Notes under the pieces: model-generated
What the model saw: only the letters and a program-made list of their open reading frames with translations
The model's database searches: none
Told to the model about the DNA's origin: nothing
Shown here: in pieces, positions 60,621 to 64,000 of the stretch
Position numbering within the stretch: position 1 is the first letter of the stretch
Layout: every line of letters starts with the position of its first letter
Assembly (NCBI GenBank): GCA_024663395.1
Contig: JANFAH010000018.1
Coordinates: forward strand, 806,001 to 870,000
Reading direction: 5' to 3'
DNA: 64,000 nt
Origin: Pisolithus tinctorius
Taxonomy: Eukaryota > Basidiomycota > Agaricomycetes > Boletales > Pisolithaceae
Program-made: the position numbers and the translations under genes

Positions 60621-60914
60621 GGCTGGCTTCCAGTTACGGGAGAAATCAGTGGAGACAAACTGGCTGGTGACCATACTCGCTTTGGATACGGATAACACGC
60701 TCCACCGCACTGTCAAGTATATAAGTGAGCTTTCACCGTCAACCTTTTTTCCTGGCCGAGGTGAGGTTATCAGCCAGCGGTTGGAAGGCAGTCGGGACCC
60801 TTGCCTTGGTGCGTGGGAGAGTGGCACCGCCACCTCCTCGATGTCGAATCTGTTTCTCGAAGGCTTGCTTGTCTCGAAAGCCAATTATCTGGGGTCAATT
60901 GATCATCGATCATC
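59852..60914 (+). other. Intergenic region between F-box genes
   Basis: The first 360 bases and 60470-60620 are repeated downstream of the second gene. 60215-60470 is unique to this copy. 60620-60880 is the private promoter region of the second gene. A well conserved stretch (about 59895-60180; its match is 62690-62980) may be 3' UTR or an unrecognised small RNA or gene; I cannot tell. Confidence 0.5.
60718..60725 (+). promoter_or_regulatory. Putative TATA box of second F-box gene
   Basis: TATATAAG about 190 bases before the ATG at 60915. It lies outside the duplicated block, so the two genes probably have different promoters. Confidence 0.4.
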
Positions 60915-63148
60915 ATGCATCCGTGCCTCCGCGTGTACGAGATTCTTCAACTCATATTTCGATGCGTCGAAGATCGCTCTACATTGTGTGCGTTGGCCAG
61001 GACGTGCCGCACTTTCAATGAACCAGCTGCCGCTTTGATCTGGGAGACTCTGACTGCCATGGAACCCATCTTGGGCCAGCTCTCTTCTGCAAGGATTGTG
61101 AGGATCATCCGGTACGTTGTAAGGGTCTACAATTGTTTCATTGTTTGGATCGGCAGAGTGACACCACCAACAGTACTATTGGCACCATCGATACCTTGTA
61201 AGGCTATCGCGTCCACTCACTGATAACGACTGGAATATCGTTCGGCGACTCTCAAGCCGTGTTCGCCGACTCCATGTGTCCTTCATCCCCGTACTCCGTG
61301 AGGACTACAGAAATGACCACATTCCCGAAGGGTTTGGCTTCCTCGCCTCCCCGCCGGACCCCAGCTTTCTTTTCCCAAACCTTCGTGTCTTATCATTTGA
61401 AGCGCCTGGTGATATTTCCAGTAATGAGCACAAAAATTCCGTCATTCAGTTCTTCCACCTTCTCCTGAGGCCACATCTGTCTGCCCTTCGACTCAAAATT
61501 CCTCACCTACTCTCTACCCGTCTCGACATCTCTGCCATACCAACACTTTGCCCAAACATCCGCATTTTAAACATAGAAGGGTTAAGGCACTATTCTGATG
61601 GAGTCTCGACCCAAGATTTGGATCAGTTATCCAGGATAGTTTCCAAGCTTCATCATCTGGAGGCCGTCAGGTCTTACGTCACCTCCTGGGAAATGTTGAG
61701 CGGTCTCGCTCAGATGAAGGGACTGCGACGGCTGTCGGTGTCTCTTCCTCATATCCTTGGCCTTAGACCTGAATGCCTCAGTGGTGAAATTTTCCCGCAA
61801 CTTCGCACCCTGAATGTTATCGCCGCCTCCGTCGCGTCATGCACTGACTTCTTGCGCTGGACTTCTCTCGATAAAGTCACTGAGATATATATCAACTGCT
61901 CAGACATCCTCCCTGACAATGATCCTTCGCAAAATCTCGTTGAGATGACATCTCTGATTTCATTGCAGTGTAAGCATCTAGAAATTCTCTGGATCTCCTC
62001 CAGCTCTTTCCGTGACGATGAAATTCCCACTGCTTGGCCACGACCTCTCTTGGAAAACTACCAAGCTTTCCATCAACTCAGGGCCATTGCATTGAAGACA
62101 CCTATTAGCTTGACACTCGCAGACAGTGACTTGGAGGGTATGGTCAAGGCTTGGCCGCACTTGGAGGCATTCCACCTTTTTCATCAAGTCATGCTGGATC
62201 CTCCAGTTCAGCTCACGTTACGAGGAGTTACCGCCCTTCTATATCATTGCCCAAAACTCAAGCACTTTACCTTGACTTTCGATGCAACCCATGTCCCCGC
62301 TCCACTCAGCTACAGCACTCTCGTGCGGAACACCGCAGTGGGGTATATGGGGGTCTGCGCATCCCCTGTTTCGGAAAGTCGCGATGTTGCTGCATATCTC
62401 TCCACCATCATGCCATACTTGACGGTCATCGGTGTAGTGGGGGCTAGTTATAGGTCTGCGTGGCTTTGGATATGTACTCAGCATCAACATAAGCCTGCGA
62501 TAAGGGTGGATATGTCGCCGACCAAATTATATCATCTACTAACTGCTGGTACTGAACGTGGTGGCGATCCGGTGAAGGGTTGCAGCAGAGAGTGGTTCTG
62601 GACGTCTCCCCGAGATTGGGATAGAGCTAGAGAAGTGATCAAGGGTCGTTTGTTAAGGAACTAATGTGACAGTGGATTCTGATACTAGACAGCTTCCAGT
62701 CATTCAATTTGGCCTCAGTCTTTCCAGTGAAGTAAATACTCCGGGTTTTCCTTTAAGTTTCTTGCGTCAGGCAAGGCGGACCAGATGATTACTGGTTGTG
62801 CACGTCGTATCGATGACAAAGAACATCGGACATTGCTATCCCATCGGATTCTGTAGCTTTCAGGCAAGGAATAGCCAGTACAAGTGGGAATCGCATGGGC
62901 CGGTATAAAATGATGGAACCATTCAACTCGAACTGTGACCTACAGCAGGGAGCTGCCCAAGGCAGATAGGGAGTAATACTTACATCTGACCCATTACACA
63001 TCCAGTAGCGCAAGCAAGCGTCAGTCTCCAACTCCCTCTAAATATCAAAGCGGCGTAGAATATGATCACATAAAACCAATTGTAGAGAGGGGATGCAGTG
63101 TTGAAGCACGAGACATGATACTGCGGATAATAAAGATGGTCATAGTGG
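60881..63148 (+). repeat. Tandem duplication, unit 2
   Basis: Second copy of unit 1; the two ATGs are exactly 2816 bases apart. It ends near GATGGTCATAGTGG at about 63148. Confidence 0.8.
60915..62664 (+). CDS. F-box protein with leucine-rich region (second copy)
   Basis: Exons 60915-61118 and 61174-62664 with a 55-bp GTAAGG...CAACAG intron, phase 0; predicted 564 residues. The F-box motif is nearly identical to the first copy. The leucine-rich part is more diverged (CPNIRILNIEGLRHYSDG, WPHLEAFHLFHQ, HCPKLKHFTLTF), and the C-terminus differs (REVIKGRLLRN). The first residues of exon 2 (YYWHHRYLVRLSRPL) also differ from the paralogue. Length and structure are intact. It probably serves as a substrate receptor in an SCF complex; the partner is unknown. 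Retention of an open frame despite divergence suggests both copies are or recently were functional. Confidence 0.82.
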
Positions 63149-64000
63149 ATGGAGATAATCGCTCACCATCAGGAATATCATCAAGCACTTATAGTGGTCC
63201 CGACCTGACAAAACTTCTGCAAATAGACTTTTGCACTATCCGTTATGAAAACTCAGGGGCTCAAGAGAAGTTCGTCAAGTGGGGTATTTGTAGGTAAGGG
63301 CTGTGTAGTGACAGGAAGTACATGACACCAGTGAGAATGAGGTGGGGGGGGGGGGGAGGGCCGCTGACCTGGAACGATGTCGTGATCCTGGGTGGCGAAA
63401 CGAGCTCTTAGTTGGTAGGGTATCATTCAGGGCGAGTCGCGGTGTGTGGGGAGTCACGGGTATGCATGTCGGACGGAATGGGGGGAAACCGGAGTGGTTC
63501 CCTGACCTGAGAGGGGGGGGAGGGCAAAAAAAGACCAGCCGCAGATCTCTGGCTGGTGCGAGTGCCAGCCCCCAGACCCGCCAAGACTCTGTCGAGAGAT
63601 GTAGCGGACGCGCTGCCCAGCCAAGCCCTCCCTGAAGGGAATGGGCCACAGTGACAACTGCCAAAAAGCCATATAACGGCCTCCCGGGGAAGTCTCGAGC
63701 TATGGCATTAATCCCTCGTATGTCAGAATTTCTCGAACTAAGTACTCTTGTGCTTAGTACTTTGATGACCGCCTGAGTCATTACACCTCCCGACCTTCGG
63801 GGGCGAAATTACCTAGATGTCTTGTTGTTGTCCAGTCCGGCCCCTCATACACACCCGAGCATGGATTCCTACAAGGACCCTGAAAAATTATAAACAAAAC
63901 AACGCACGACCGTACTTCCATACCATGCAAAATACCGCAGCATTGTTGTTCGAGTATTGACGGAAGGACGGATACGTTCAATGGTAATAGGAGATTTATC
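63149..64000. other. CpG-rich end of window, no recognised gene
   Basis: A 168-codon minus frame (63275-63781) is open but shows no domain and is rich in Pro, Arg and Ser, so I do not call it. A run of 13 G at 63344-63356 and another G-rich tract near 63510-63522 stand out. The remainder holds nothing I can name. Confidence 0.4.

Noticed and set aside
63275..63781. 168-codon minus ORF
   Set aside because: No domain, biased composition over G/C-rich tracts, and no supporting gene structure.

Overview
This window looks like transposon-packed heterochromatin from a filamentous basidiomycete, most likely an agaricomycete. The basis is two F-box genes sharing one 55-bp GT-AG intron, many Ty3/gypsy elements including a chromodomain chromovirus, and decay mostly by CpG-to-TpG change. 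There is no bacterial-type gene organisation. I saw no tRNA, rRNA or CRISPR array.

Layout. 1-765 is a partial 1.84-kb LTR (family A). 766-12092 is minus-strand element B (gag, protease ORF, pol), cut in RNase H by the A LTR; its own LTR is split by complete plus-strand element C (5607-11838, 160-bp LTRs, CCGG target duplication). 12156-25627 is a nested stack: one 265-bp LTR of element F, a divergent A LTR (A') split in two, both LTRs of chromovirus D, D's pol holding a solo A LTR, another A LTR, and F's gag-pol. 25234-27595 is D's LTR-gag-protease half. 27596-39183 is a nearly intact 11.6-kb element A with two 1837-bp LTRs. 39184-39432 is most of F's other LTR. 39734-45695 is strongly CpG-depleted element E (minus). 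45696-46596 is a CpG-rich solo LTR G. 47216-50327 is a second, more decayed D copy. 50328-57790 is CpG-depleted DNA with no recognised gene, holding another A solo LTR. From about 57.79 kb CpG content recovers, and two tandem F-box/leucine-rich genes follow.

The main structural result is an apparent inversion between inverted A LTRs at 18851-20690 and 37347-39183. Flipping the segment between them restores one D element (ends carry GATGT and its complement; the halves rejoin at CCAC), one A' LTR around D, one A insertion in D, and one F element with two 265-bp LTRs. The order is F, then A' in F, D in A', A in D and in F's LTR, then the inversion. An assembly misjoin at the LTRs would look the same.

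The main coding result is a 159-residue ORF inside the U3 part of the family A LTR. It is kept open in several copies, and in the divergent A' the differences are largely synonymous with one exact-codon indel. In-frame stops in the elements are almost all TGA, as expected from CGA decay.
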